A DNA stretch of 64,000 bases. Source: an uncultured Bacteroidales bacterium (GTDB lineage: Bacteria; Bacteroidota; Bacteroidia; Bacteroidales; Bacteroidaceae). A model generated the notes under the pieces. The model was not told the origin of the DNA. It searched no databases and saw nothing but the letters and a program-made list of their open reading frames with translations. Below are positions 27,849-35,965 of this stretch, piece after piece; position 1 is the stretch's first letter; each line of letters opens with the position of its first letter. Where the stretch lies: positions 112,967 to 176,966 of the forward strand of contig CADBXO010000004.1 of assembly GCA_902798685.1 (NCBI GenBank). Direction: 5' to 3'. Position numbers and translations under genes: made by a program.

Positions 27849-27912
27849 GTACTTATGCGTAGCGCGCGCCCGCGTTCACCGCGTTCATGCACATATGTAC
27901 TTATATAGCGCG
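27849..27912. repeat. GC-rich direct repeats in the leader of the third FAS1 gene
   Basis: GTACTTATGCGTAGCGCG (27849-27866) recurs as GTACTTATATAGCGCG (27897-27912). Between them lies a tandem 9-bp repeat CCGCGTTCA (27870-27878 and 27879-27887). This patch is much more GC-rich than the surrounding AT-rich leader. No function recognised. Confidence 0.6.
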
Positions 27913-27969
27913 TAAAGATAACAAGATTTTCAGAAAGCATAGCTATATAAGACGCTTTTTTTATAAAAA

Positions 27970-28007
27970 AGAGTGCCCCGGCCAATTTTTCGCGGCCAGG
28001 GCACTCT
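27970..28007 (-). terminator. Intrinsic terminator of the xylB-GH8 operon
   Basis: Read on the minus strand, AGAGTGCCC pairs with GGGCACTCT, and GGCC with GGCC after a one-base mismatch, around a 10-base loop; six Ts follow. It lies 19 bases past the GH8 stop. Confidence 0.88.
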
Positions 28008-28025
28008 GTATATTCGTGGTATAAA

Positions 28026-29318
28026 TTACCAGTTCATGCGATAGTTGCCGCTCAGGTGCAACAGGGCGAACAGATAAATCAGACCGTCGTAGTAAACGTC
28101 ATAGTAGCCGTCCTCATAGGGCTCGTGCTTGAGTGAGAACATGTGCTTAACCAGTTCCTGGTTGTACTCGCTGTCACACATCAGAGCGGTTGTAGCCATT
28201 GTGCCTACAAAACCGATTGAGTGACGCAGGTTGGGACGCCAGCGGCCGCCGCCCATGGGACGTGCTGATACATCACCGTTGAGTGCGAACTGATCAGGGA
28301 ACTCAGTAATGCCGTATCGGCCCAGGATGGTGTTCTGGAACTTCTGGGCATACTCGGTCTGCCATGCGGCATCCTTGTGGTACCAAGTGAAGTCCATTGC
28401 AATATTCATAGGTACGCGCCATGAGTCATAGTGGAACTCGCTGCCGCGGTTGGGAGTACCGTCAAACTGGCTCTGGTCGGGGTTGATACCGGTAACGGGG
28501 TCGCAGGCGCGATGCAGGTAAGCACGTGCGCTGTCGGCCAGCTCGCGGTAGATTGCCTCGCGGCCGTCCTGAGCGGTCTCGGCCCAGATCTCATAGAATG
28601 CGGGCAGGTGGTATGAAGGATCTGTCCACTCGTTTGAACGTACATCGGGGCAGAAGTTGATGAGCTTCTTCTCCATGTTGATGATGTTGGTTACACCGCC
28701 TGTGCCGTCCTTTGAGAAGAGGTCGTTGAGCAGTTCCTGTGCCTCGGCCAGGTAGTTGAACTCCTCATAGCTGCCCCAGCGGCGTGATGCCAGCAGAAGG
28801 TCGGTTACGTAGTAGAGCTCACCGTCACTGGCGGATCCGTTTGATGTGCGGCGGCCGTTGGTGCGGCATGACCATGCGAACAGTCCGTGTGAGGGACCAT
28901 CCTCATTGTGACGCATATAGTGCTTTGACCAGCGCCATACTCTGTTGAACAGTTCGGGTTTGTCCATCTGGACTGCAATCATCATTGCATATGACTGACC
29001 CTCGGTACGAACGTCGTTGTTCTTTACGTCTGAAATGTAACCCATGGGTACCATCTTGCCGTCAACCTCAACGTCAACGTCGTGGTATGCGGCTCCTTCA
29101 CCCTCGAATATGACTGAATAGATCTCCTGGATCTTTCCGTCAATCTCCTCCTGGCTGAAACCGAGCTCCTTGAGGTAGTTGCGGTACTTTCCGGTCTCGG
29201 CGTATCCCTTCTTGGCGGGAGCCAGCTTGGATGCGCTCTTGGATGATGAACATGCGGCAATGCCCAGGACTAAGCAGAGGGCAGCCAGAATGATAGTGGT
29301 TGTCTTGTTTGTTCTCAT
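28026..29318 (-). CDS. GH8 lipoprotein, xylan/xylo-oligosaccharide hydrolase
   Basis: 430 residues with lipobox (AAC, Cys23). GH8 landmarks are clear: NNDVRTEGQSYAMMIAVQMD with catalytic-acid Glu106, and NGSASDGELYYVTDLLLAS with Asp165. An alpha/alpha six-barrel pattern runs throughout (HYDSWRVPMNIAMDFTWYHKD, RHSIGFVGTMATTALMCDS). In Bacteroidales, GH8 enzymes near xylan genes act as reducing-end xylose-releasing exo-oligoxylanases or endoxylanases. The gene follows xylulokinase by 20 bp in one operon, which fits release of xylose for XylB. The choice between exo and endo action cannot be made from sequence alone. Confidence 0.92.
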   Translation of the reverse strand: MRTNKTTTIILAALCLVLGIAACSSSKSASKLAPAKKGYAETGKYRNYLKELGFSQEEIDGKIQEIYSVIFEGEGAAYHDVDVEVDGKMVPMGYISDVKNNDVRTEGQSYAMMIAVQMDKPELFNRVWRWSKHYMRHNEDGPSHGLFAWSCRTNGRRTSNGSASDGELYYVTDLLLASRRWGSYEEFNYLAEAQELLNDLFSKDGTGGVTNIINMEKKLINFCPDVRSNEWTDPSYHLPAFYEIWAETAQDGREAIYRELADSARAYLHRACDPVTGINPDQSQFDGTPNRGSEFHYDSWRVPMNIAMDFTWYHKDAAWQTEYAQKFQNTILGRYGITEFPDQFALNGDVSARPMGGGRWRPNLRHSIGFVGTMATTALMCDSEYNQELVKHMFSLKHEPYEDGYYDVYYDGLIYLFALLHLSGNYRMNW

Positions 29319-29338
29319 TTTGTCAGTAATTTGGCTTT

Positions 29339-30817
29339 TTATTGTTGAATGTATGATTTCCAGCGCTGGTATGCCTCATCATAAGCGGGCATATCGGATG
29401 CCTTGGGCTCAATCACACGGATCTTCTGCAGTGATGCGAAGGCTTCGTTATGGTCATTGTAGATATGGGCACCCATACCTGCACCCTTGGCGGCACCTAT
29501 TGAACCGTCGGTGTCATAGAGCTCGATGGTGGCTCCGGTTACACCTGCCAGTGTGTCGCGGAATAGCGGGCTGAGGAACATGTTGGCGTTGCCGGCGTGA
29601 ATGGTGTTCACTGACATTCCCATATCCTCCATTATCTCGATACCGTATTTGAATGAGAATACGATACCCTCCTGGGCTGCACGCAGCAGATGTGAGCGGT
29701 TGTGGATGTTGAAGTTTACGCCGTTAAAGCTGCAGCCGCGCTCCTTGTTCTCAAGAACACGCTCGGCACCGTTGCCGAAGGGAAGTACTGATACGCCTGC
29801 TGCGCCGATGGGTGCCTGGGCAGCCAGGTCGTTCATCTCGGCATAACCCAATCCCTCGGGTACTATGTTGCGCTTCATCCACGCATTCAGGATACCTGTG
29901 CCGTTGATGCACAGCAGGATACCCAGACGGTTGAAACCGGTCTTGTGGTTTACGTGGGCGAATGTGTTTACTCTTGACTTGGGATCATAGCTGATTTCAC
30001 CGTTCACACCGTATACAACACCTGATGTACCTGCGGTTGAGGCGATTTCACCGGGCTCGAATACGTTCAGTGAGAGGGCGTTGTTGGGCTGGTCACCTGC
30101 ACGGTAGGTAACGGGTGTGCCCTCGGCCAGACCGAGTTCCTTGGCTGAGGCCGATGTCAGGCGGCCCTGCTCGGCGAAGGTGGGAACGATCTTGGGTATG
30201 AATGTACGGGGAATACCGTAGTAGTCGAGCAGGAAGCCTGCTACATCACCGGTCTGGAAATCCCAGAACATACCTTCTGAAAGGCCTGATATTGTGGTTG
30301 CGATCTCACCGGTCAGACGCATTGCGATGTAGTCACCGGGGAGCATGATCTTGTCGATCTTGTCAAAGATCTTGGGCTCGTTCTGCTTTACCCATGCCAG
30401 CTTTGATGCTGTGAAGTTGCCGGGGGTGTTGAGCAGGTGGGTCAGACACTGTGAGCGGCCCAGCTCCTGGAATGCGTTCTCACCGATGCCTACTGCACGT
30501 GAGTCACACCAGATGATGGCGGGGCGCAGAACCTTCTGGTTCTTGTCGACGCAAACCAGTCCGTGCATCTGATAGGAGATTCCGATGGCCTTGATGTCCT
30601 TGACATCGACCTTGCACTGAGACATTACATCGGCAGTGGCTGCCTTGAGATATGACCACCAGTCGTCAGGATTCTGCTCAGCCCAACCCGGGTTGACTGC
30701 TTTAATGGGTGCTTCACTCTTTGGGGCGAACGCTGTTGCAACGCAACTGCCGTTCTGGGCATCTACAAGACTGCACTTCACTGAAGAGCTGCCTATGTCA
30801 TAACCTAACAGATACAT
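29339..30817 (-). CDS. xylB: Xylulokinase (FGGY family)
   Basis: 492 residues, the normal length. It phosphorylates D-xylulose with ATP to xylulose 5-phosphate in the cytoplasm, feeding the pentose phosphate pathway. The N-terminal ATPase half has YDIGSSSVKCSLVD and GISYQMHGLV with RPAIIWCDSRA; the C-terminal half has ASTAGTSGVVYGV and GGDG-equivalent HAGNANMFLSPLFRDTLAG, then GAAKGAGMGAH. It heads an operon with GH8. A minus-strand -7 box (TACCTTTG, 30869-30876) is upstream. No xylA or xylose transporter is in the window. Confidence 0.92.
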   Translation of the reverse strand: MYLLGYDIGSSSVKCSLVDAQNGSCVATAFAPKSEAPIKAVNPGWAEQNPDDWWSYLKAATADVMSQCKVDVKDIKAIGISYQMHGLVCVDKNQKVLRPAIIWCDSRAVGIGENAFQELGRSQCLTHLLNTPGNFTASKLAWVKQNEPKIFDKIDKIMLPGDYIAMRLTGEIATTISGLSEGMFWDFQTGDVAGFLLDYYGIPRTFIPKIVPTFAEQGRLTSASAKELGLAEGTPVTYRAGDQPNNALSLNVFEPGEIASTAGTSGVVYGVNGEISYDPKSRVNTFAHVNHKTGFNRLGILLCINGTGILNAWMKRNIVPEGLGYAEMNDLAAQAPIGAAGVSVLPFGNGAERVLENKERGCSFNGVNFNIHNRSHLLRAAQEGIVFSFKYGIEIMEDMGMSVNTIHAGNANMFLSPLFRDTLAGVTGATIELYDTDGSIGAAKGAGMGAHIYNDHNEAFASLQKIRVIEPKASDMPAYDEAYQRWKSYIQQ

Positions 30818-30868
30818 ACTTTTTCCTTATAATTGATTGTAATTTTCCTTGCTTTGCATTAGGGCAAA

Positions 30869-30876
30869 CAAAGGTA
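30869..30876 (-). promoter_or_regulatory. Promoter -7 box for xylB-GH8
   Basis: Minus-strand TACCTTTG matches the Bacteroidetes -7 consensus TAnnTTTG, 51 bases before the xylB start. A clear -33 TTTG is missing; TTGTG lies roughly where it would be. Confidence 0.55.
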
Positions 30877-30895
30877 GTGAAAAGTACTGGAATGA

Positions 30896-30927
30896 GCACA
30901 ATTGGGGCGATTCTTTTTGGTTGGTGC
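30896..30927. repeat. Possible decayed copy of the GGGGACAG palindrome
   Basis: ACAATTGGGG is identical to one arm of the palindromes at 47278 and 57463, and GCAC/GGTGC could form an outer stem, with TTTTTG in the right place. The CCCC arm is missing. It stands directly beside the left repeat of the transposase element. Could be chance. Confidence 0.3.
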
Positions 30928-30930
30928 ATA

Positions 30931-31070
30931 GACGTTCCGACACGTTTTCCGCGAGGGAGCGTATTGTTTTGGCCCAAGCGTCCAAGATTACGCCCGCACC
31001 TGCGTGAACAGCGGACGCTCCGACCGAGAACCCGCGTGCTAGCGTATTCTCGTGTCGGAGCGTCCGGCAT
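30931..31070. repeat. Left ~140-bp hairpin repeat flanking the Y1 transposase
   Basis: About 115 of 140 positions match the copy at 32057-32200, in the same orientation, by hand alignment. It contains a hairpin at 31012-31066: CGGACGCTCCGAC pairs perfectly with GTCGGAGCGTCCG, extended by CGAGAA/TTCTCG past a bulged base. The outer arm GACGTTCCGACACG (30931-30944) can also pair with 31051-31064 with one mismatch, so two folds compete. The repeat touches the transposase stop codon. Confidence 0.88.
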
Positions 31071-31991
31071 TTACAGTACCATACATCGGCTGATCTGGTG
31101 TTGTGGCAGGTGCAGATCGTTCTTGAGCACCTGTGCGACCTTGAGCTTCTGGGCATCGGACAATGCATACACCGAACTTTTTCCGTACCGCTTGATGAGT
31201 TGCTTATCAATGATGTTGCAAACCGCGACGTCATTTAGTGCGGTCGGGTTGTATCGAAAGCCCTTCTCGCACTCCAGCATGGATGATACGCTTTGCTTGT
31301 CGAAAGGGCGTTCAATCGTTCCGAGCGTTATGGGCGGTTCGTTGGAATTGTCCTCCATCTGTTCTCTTTGCCAGATTTCATCGGATATCCGGTTCATCTG
31401 GTACAGGAACCCTCTGGGCGTTACGAACAGCAACTCCAACTGCGGAATCTCCATGAACGATTCGCGCACAAACATCCCGTCTTCATTCATAACAAAGTGA
31501 TCCGGAAACTCAGAATGTCGAGGCAGGTAGGAAGCTATTTCCGCCCTCGATGTGATGGTGTGCCTTATCGGCGGCCGTCCCATCTCCTTGTTGAATACGC
31601 AATTCACGGTACAGTGCCGATAACCGAACGGTGTGGCACTCTGTGCATGGTGCAGGCCGTTTCTTAAAATGTAACTCAATGCCGCGTTCCGGTGTTTGGT
31701 GCCGATGATACCGGTCTGGAAGAATCCTTTGGGTCCCAAACGTCCCTCTCTTTTGTACTTGTAGTTGAAGTATCGGCCATAACTGTGTCTGAGCCGGGCG
31801 ATGAAGGGAGCCGGATCATGGGACATTACAGCCAGGTGATAATGGGTTGACATAAGCGCATCGGCCAAGAGTTCCTCGTTGGTCTTGTAGGTGGCCAGCG
31901 CCATCAGGTTGGTGAACGCGATGAAATCAGACTCATCCCTGAACAGGACTTCATTGTGTGATGCAACACACAGGTGGTAAAGATTTCTCAT
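31071..31991 (-). CDS. REP-associated tyrosine transposase (Y1/HUH family)
   Basis: 306 residues from ATG 31991; a start at 32021 would lie inside the promoter's -7 box. The family makes single-strand DNA cuts with a tyrosine. The HUH motif is seen as THYHLAV (His50-Tyr51-His52), and the tyrosine helix as RLRHSYGRYFNYKYKREGRLG (Tyr71 and Tyr74 are candidates). NLYHLCVASHNEVLFRDESDF is the family's opening strand. It is flanked by two direct copies of a structured repeat, as expected for a RAYT with its REP-like sequences. The C-terminus stops exactly at the left repeat edge, and may be a helix shorter than usual. Mobility of the unit is inferred. Confidence 0.85.
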   Translation of the reverse strand: MRNLYHLCVASHNEVLFRDESDFIAFTNLMALATYKTNEELLADALMSTHYHLAVMSHDPAPFIARLRHSYGRYFNYKYKREGRLGPKGFFQTGIIGTKHRNAALSYILRNGLHHAQSATPFGYRHCTVNCVFNKEMGRPPIRHTITSRAEIASYLPRHSEFPDHFVMNEDGMFVRESFMEIPQLELLFVTPRGFLYQMNRISDEIWQREQMEDNSNEPPITLGTIERPFDKQSVSSMLECEKGFRYNPTALNDVAVCNIIDKQLIKRYGKSSVYALSDAQKLKVAQVLKNDLHLPQHQISRCMVL

Positions 31992-32018
31992 AAACAGTAT
32001 TAGAATTGGTGTTTTATG

Positions 32019-32050
32019 CAAATATAGGCGAAACGCAAGAGACCGCCAAA
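32019..32050 (-). promoter_or_regulatory. Promoter of the Y1 transposase gene
   Basis: On the minus strand TTTG (32047-32050), 20 bp, then TATATTTG (32019-32026): a full match to the Bacteroidetes -33/-7 pattern. Expected transcript start near 32012, which decides for the ATG at 31991. It lies just inside the right repeat, between repeat and gene. Confidence 0.75.
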
Positions 32051-32056
32051 ACTGTG

Positions 32057-32200
32057 GACGTTTTGACGTGATTTCCGCGTGGGAGCGTATTTACGTAGCC
32101 CAAGCATCCAAGAATACGCCCGAACTTGTGTGAAGTGCGGACGCTCCGACCGGGAACCCGCGTGCTAACGTATTATCTTGGTCGGAGTGTCTGGCGTATT
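32057..32200. repeat. Right ~140-bp hairpin repeat flanking the Y1 transposase
   Basis: Same orientation as 30931-31070, roughly 80% identical. The inner hairpin (32138-32193) is kept: CGGACGCTCCGACC faces GGTCGGAGTGTCTG with two changes that become G-T (G-U in RNA) pairs. The outer arm is not kept. This suggests the inner hairpin is the functional part. Confidence 0.86.
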
Positions 32201-32245
32201 GAGCGTTTTTGCGCCTGATATGCCTGCTGTTCCGTTAAAAAAGAG

Positions 32246-32253
32246 TACTTTTG
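32246..32253 (+). promoter_or_regulatory. Promoter -7 box for GH95
   Basis: TACTTTTG matches TAnnTTTG, 31 bases before the GH95 start. No good -33 TTTG at the usual distance. Confidence 0.5.
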
Positions 32254-32284
32254 AAACCTATAATGTAGCTAACCCTATAAGATT

Positions 32285-34651
32285 ATGAAAAAACCATTGC
32301 TTTTTGCAGTTGTGGCCTTTATGTCACTTACATGCTGCTCACAAAACCAAGAGTTGAAACTTTGGTATGACGCGCCTGCCAAACAGTGGACCGATGCACT
32401 TCCGCTGGGTAACGGTCGCCTGGGTGCCATGGTGTTCGGCACTCCCGCTCAGGAGCGTATACAGATAAACGAGGAGACTATCTGGGGCGGAGGTCCTCAT
32501 AACAATGTCAATTACGCCGCCAAGGACGGACTGGAGCAGATCCGCCAGGCCCTTTGGGAGGGTCGCCGTTCTGATGCACAGGCCCTTTGCGACGAGTACA
32601 TATCATCCAAGAGCGCACACGGCATGCCCTACCAGACTGCCGGTTCGCTGATGCTGGATTTTGACGGAATCACTGATTTCACCGACTATTACAGGGAGCT
32701 GGACATTGCCCGCGCAGTGGCTCTGACACGCTTTAAGGCAAACGGTGTGGAGTACACCCGCGAGTGCTTTGTATCATTCCCCGACCAGGTTATTGCACTG
32801 CGTCTGACGGCATCGGCCAAGGGGGCTCTCTCATTCAAGGCCAGTTACAACCTGCCGTATCGTGACGACAGGATTCTGGGACGCTCGGCCGAGGTTACCG
32901 GCAAGCAGGCTGTCATGACCGTATCCTGCAAGGGCGATGACCACGAAGGCATTGAAGGTAAGATCCGTTTCACCGACAAGACCCTGATCATACCGGAGGG
33001 CGGCAGCATGACAACCGCCGATAATGCCGTGAGCGTAAGCGGTGCCGATGCAGTGACCATTTACATATCGATAGGAACCAACTTTGTGAACTACCAGAGC
33101 GTAAGCGGCGATGAGAACAAGGCTGCCGACCGCTGGCTGGAGCCTTTTGCCAAAGGTAAGAAGAAATATGCCGCCGTTCTGGCCGACAATATAAAGGAGT
33201 ATCAGAAGCAGTTCAACACCGTGACTCTTGACCTGGGAACCAACGAGCAGGCCAAACTTCCTACCGATCAGCGTGTGGCTCAGTTTGCATCAAACTTTGA
33301 CCCGCAGCTGGTAACACTTTATTTCCAGTTCGGCCGATATCTCCTGATCTGCTGCTCACAGCCGGGCGGACAGGCCGCCAACCTGCAGGGAATCTGGAAC
33401 GAGAGCCGCCAGGCACCCTGGGACGGCAAGTACACAACCAACATCAACGTTGAGATGAACTACTGGCCCGCATTCGTGTGCGGCATTCCCCAGACATTCG
33501 ATCCGTTCCTGCAGTTGGTAAAGGATTGCGCCGAGCACGGAAAGGAGACCGCCCAGATGTACGGCTGCCGCGGATGGACGCTGCACCACAACACCGATAT
33601 CTGGCGTTCCACCGGTGCAGTTGACGGCGCGTACAACGGAATGTGGCCCACCGGCGCTGCATGGTTCTGCCAGCAGATATGGGACGGCTACCTCTTCAAC
33701 CAGGATCCCAAGTACCTTAAGGAGATTTACCCCATCATGAAGAGTGCCTGCGAGTTCTTCATAGACTTCCTTGTAGAGGAACCCGTATCGGGCAACAGAT
33801 ATCTTGTGATTGCACCGTCATATTCACCTGAGAACGCACCCCACGTACAGGACGTTCTGGGCAAGGGTAACATAACCACCGTATTCGGCGCCACAATGGA
33901 CAACCAGATGATGGCTGACCTCTTTGGAAACACCATCGAGGCTGCCGCTCTGATGGGCGAAAAGGACGGTGAATTCGTGAAAAAGCTCAGTGAAGTCAAG
34001 GGTCGTCTGGCTCCCATGAAGATAGGAAGCTGGGGACAGTTGCAGGAGTGGTTTGAGGATTGGGACGATCCCAAGGACAACCATCGTCACGTATCACACC
34101 TTTGGGGAATGTATCCCGGTCGTCAGATTACGGCCGATGGCACTCCCGACCTCTTCAAAGCCGTACGCACCAGCCTTGAGGCACGCGGTGACGAGTCAAC
34201 CGGCTGGTCAATGGGTTGGAAGGTATGCCTGTGGGCCCGCCTGCTTGATGGCAACCACGCCTACAAACTCATTCAGGATCAGATAAAGCCCGCCCGCAGC
34301 CGCGGATTCGGCGGAAGCGGCGGTACATACAACAACCTGTTCGATGCTCACCCGCCATTCCAGATTGACGGTAACTTCGGTTGCACCGCCGGTATAGCCG
34401 AGATGCTCGTTCAGAGCCACACCGGCAAGATCGTGCTTCTGCCCGCTCTGCCTGATGTATGGAAGGACGGAACCGTAAAGGGTCTCTGCTGCCGCGGCGG
34501 ATTCGTGCTGGAGGAGCTCACCTGGAAGGACGGCAAGCCCGCAACAGTGACCGTACGCTCTACTGTAGGAGGCAAGTTGAACATCAGCTGGAACGGTAAG
34601 GATCAGAGCATCGACACCAAGTCCGGCAAGACATATTCCATAGCATTTTGA
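32285..34651 (+). CDS. GH95 alpha-L-fucosidase / alpha-L-galactosidase
   Basis: 788 residues. The N-terminal beta domain has WYDAPAKQWTDALPLGNGRLGAMVFG and EETIWGGGP; the catalytic (alpha/alpha)6 barrel has NINVEMNYWPA (Asn pair that activates water), DHRHVSHLWGMYPG-like and LFDAHPPFQIDGNFGCTAGI (the conserved Asp/active-site loop). The leader ends at a Cys-Cys (LTCC), so it may be a lipoprotein. GH95 inverts the anomeric centre when removing terminal alpha-L-fucose or alpha-L-galactose. In complex xylan PULs GH95 enzymes act on L-galactose side groups, so in this xylan setting that activity is a real alternative. Confidence 0.94.
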   Translation: MKKPLLFAVVAFMSLTCCSQNQELKLWYDAPAKQWTDALPLGNGRLGAMVFGTPAQERIQINEETIWGGGPHNNVNYAAKDGLEQIRQALWEGRRSDAQALCDEYISSKSAHGMPYQTAGSLMLDFDGITDFTDYYRELDIARAVALTRFKANGVEYTRECFVSFPDQVIALRLTASAKGALSFKASYNLPYRDDRILGRSAEVTGKQAVMTVSCKGDDHEGIEGKIRFTDKTLIIPEGGSMTTADNAVSVSGADAVTIYISIGTNFVNYQSVSGDENKAADRWLEPFAKGKKKYAAVLADNIKEYQKQFNTVTLDLGTNEQAKLPTDQRVAQFASNFDPQLVTLYFQFGRYLLICCSQPGGQAANLQGIWNESRQAPWDGKYTTNINVEMNYWPAFVCGIPQTFDPFLQLVKDCAEHGKETAQMYGCRGWTLHHNTDIWRSTGAVDGAYNGMWPTGAAWFCQQIWDGYLFNQDPKYLKEIYPIMKSACEFFIDFLVEEPVSGNRYLVIAPSYSPENAPHVQDVLGKGNITTVFGATMDNQMMADLFGNTIEAAALMGEKDGEFVKKLSEVKGRLAPMKIGSWGQLQEWFEDWDDPKDNHRHVSHLWGMYPGRQITADGTPDLFKAVRTSLEARGDESTGWSMGWKVCLWARLLDGNHAYKLIQDQIKPARSRGFGGSGGTYNNLFDAHPPFQIDGNFGCTAGIAEMLVQSHTGKIVLLPALPDVWKDGTVKGLCCRGGFVLEELTWKDGKPATVTVRSTVGGKLNISWNGKDQSIDTKSGKTYSIAF

Positions 34652-34669
34652 ATACCTAAACAATAAACA

Positions 34670-35893
34670 ATGAAATTCAAATCTTTAATCCTGCAGGCCC
34701 TTTTAGTCAGCCTGCTTCCTCTGAGTGCAAACGCTCAGAAAAACGTTTCAATCGATTGGTACGGCTTTGTTGCCGCACAGTCATGGATAAACACACATGA
34801 GAGTGTAGCCGGTGCCGAAGGATTCCTCTATCTGTATCCTACAGACCGCATCGAGAATGCGGCCGATCAGCATGACGAGAGAGCCATTCCGCAGGGTTCA
34901 TGGTTCGGAACCATGGCACGTCTGGGATTCGTTCTGAAAGGCCCCGAAATCTTCGGTGCAGCCAGCCGCGCAAAGGCTGAACTTGAGTTCTCAGGTCACT
35001 CATCTCCCGGTAGCATTCTTTACCGCCACGCATTTATTGCGTTGGATTGGGAAAAAAGCACACTGACACTGGGTCAGACCTGGCACCCCATGAACGACCT
35101 CTTCCCCAGCACCGTGGGTATTGCCATCGGCTCACCTTTCAACGCCCTCAACCGCAGCCCGCAACTCCGTTACGAGTACTTTATGGGCGATAACAAGAAC
35201 ATCAAGCTGACAGGTGCCGCAATCTTCCAGGCAGCAAACGGATCGTACGGTTATGCCACAGCCGGCAAATCATATACTTACAACCGCTGGTCAATTCTGC
35301 CCATGTTCTATGCAGGTGTAGACTTTACCTTTGGTGACTTGAAGGTGGGCGGCGGACTGGAATACAAGCGCACCACTCCCAGAATTGACTATGCCGACAA
35401 CAACAAGAAGTACTACCTGGACGGACTTTGCGGAATGATTCAGGCCCAGTACAACAAGGATAAACTTGCCGTAAAGGCAAAGACCCTGATCGGTCACGAC
35501 ATGTCACATCTGGGCATCTGCTCAGGTTTTGGTCAGGTGGCCAATCTTAATCCCGGTGAGATTCAGTACGCTCCTCTTGCAGCCTCTTCATCATGGGCTC
35601 AGGTTCAGTACGGCGGTGCCCTCAAGGGAGGTATCATGTGCGGTTACATGAGCAACTGGGGTGCCGGCAAGGACCTCATCCCGGGAACCATACGTGCAGC
35701 CGAGGGTGGAACCATCGACAATATGTGGCGTGTAGCTCCCAGTGTTCAGTACAACGTTGGCAACATGAACCTGGGAGTTGAATACGAACTCACCACCGTA
35801 GCATACGGCACACCGCAGGCAAACGGTACCGTGGCCGATACCCACAACGTCAGCAACAACCGCCTCCTGCTCTCCGTAATGTACGCTTTCTAA
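34670..35893 (+). CDS. Outer-membrane beta-barrel (porin-like) protein
   Basis: 407 residues with a signal peptide (SANAQ). Alternating hydrophobic strands and the terminal LLLSVMYAF (C-terminal Phe) fit an outer-membrane barrel. An early WYGFVAAQSWINTHESVAG and LGQTWHPMNDLFPSTVG resemble DcaP/porin-type trimeric channels. No plug or TonB box. It starts 18 bp after GH95, so it probably shares that transcript and may pass small solutes or released sugars; substrate unknown. Confidence 0.78.
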   Translation: MKFKSLILQALLVSLLPLSANAQKNVSIDWYGFVAAQSWINTHESVAGAEGFLYLYPTDRIENAADQHDERAIPQGSWFGTMARLGFVLKGPEIFGAASRAKAELEFSGHSSPGSILYRHAFIALDWEKSTLTLGQTWHPMNDLFPSTVGIAIGSPFNALNRSPQLRYEYFMGDNKNIKLTGAAIFQAANGSYGYATAGKSYTYNRWSILPMFYAGVDFTFGDLKVGGGLEYKRTTPRIDYADNNKKYYLDGLCGMIQAQYNKDKLAVKAKTLIGHDMSHLGICSGFGQVANLNPGEIQYAPLAASSSWAQVQYGGALKGGIMCGYMSNWGAGKDLIPGTIRAAEGGTIDNMWRVAPSVQYNVGNMNLGVEYELTTVAYGTPQANGTVADTHNVSNNRLLLSVMYAF

Positions 35894-35914
35894 TAGCAGG
35901 ATGTATCAGCATAG

Positions 35915-35948
35915 AGTCCGTACTCCTTTGTGGGGTACGGACTTTTTT
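35915..35948 (+). terminator. Intrinsic terminator after the porin-like gene
   Basis: AGTCCGTACTCC pairs with GGGGTACGGACT (one G-T pair) around TTTGT, followed by TTTTT. The loop supplies the -33 box of the next gene's promoter. Confidence 0.85.
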
Positions 35949-35957
35949 GTACTTTAG
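35927..35957 (+). promoter_or_regulatory. Promoter of dus, overlapping the terminator
   Basis: TTTG (35927-35930) in the terminator loop, 19 bp, then TACTTTAG (35950-35957, one mismatch to TAnnTTTG). The ATG at 35966 lies only about 9 bases after the -7 box, giving a nearly leaderless mRNA. Confidence 0.55.
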
Positions 35958-35965
35958 CAGGTTGT

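Noticed and set aside
27849-27912. Third copy of the transposase-flanking repeat
   Set aside because: Shares only general GC-rich character; the CGGACGCTCCGAC word is not present.
34031-34042. TGGGGACAGTTG in GH95, similar to the palindrome core
   Set aside because: Only one arm, no pairing partner, and it encodes the ordinary WGQLQ segment of GH95.
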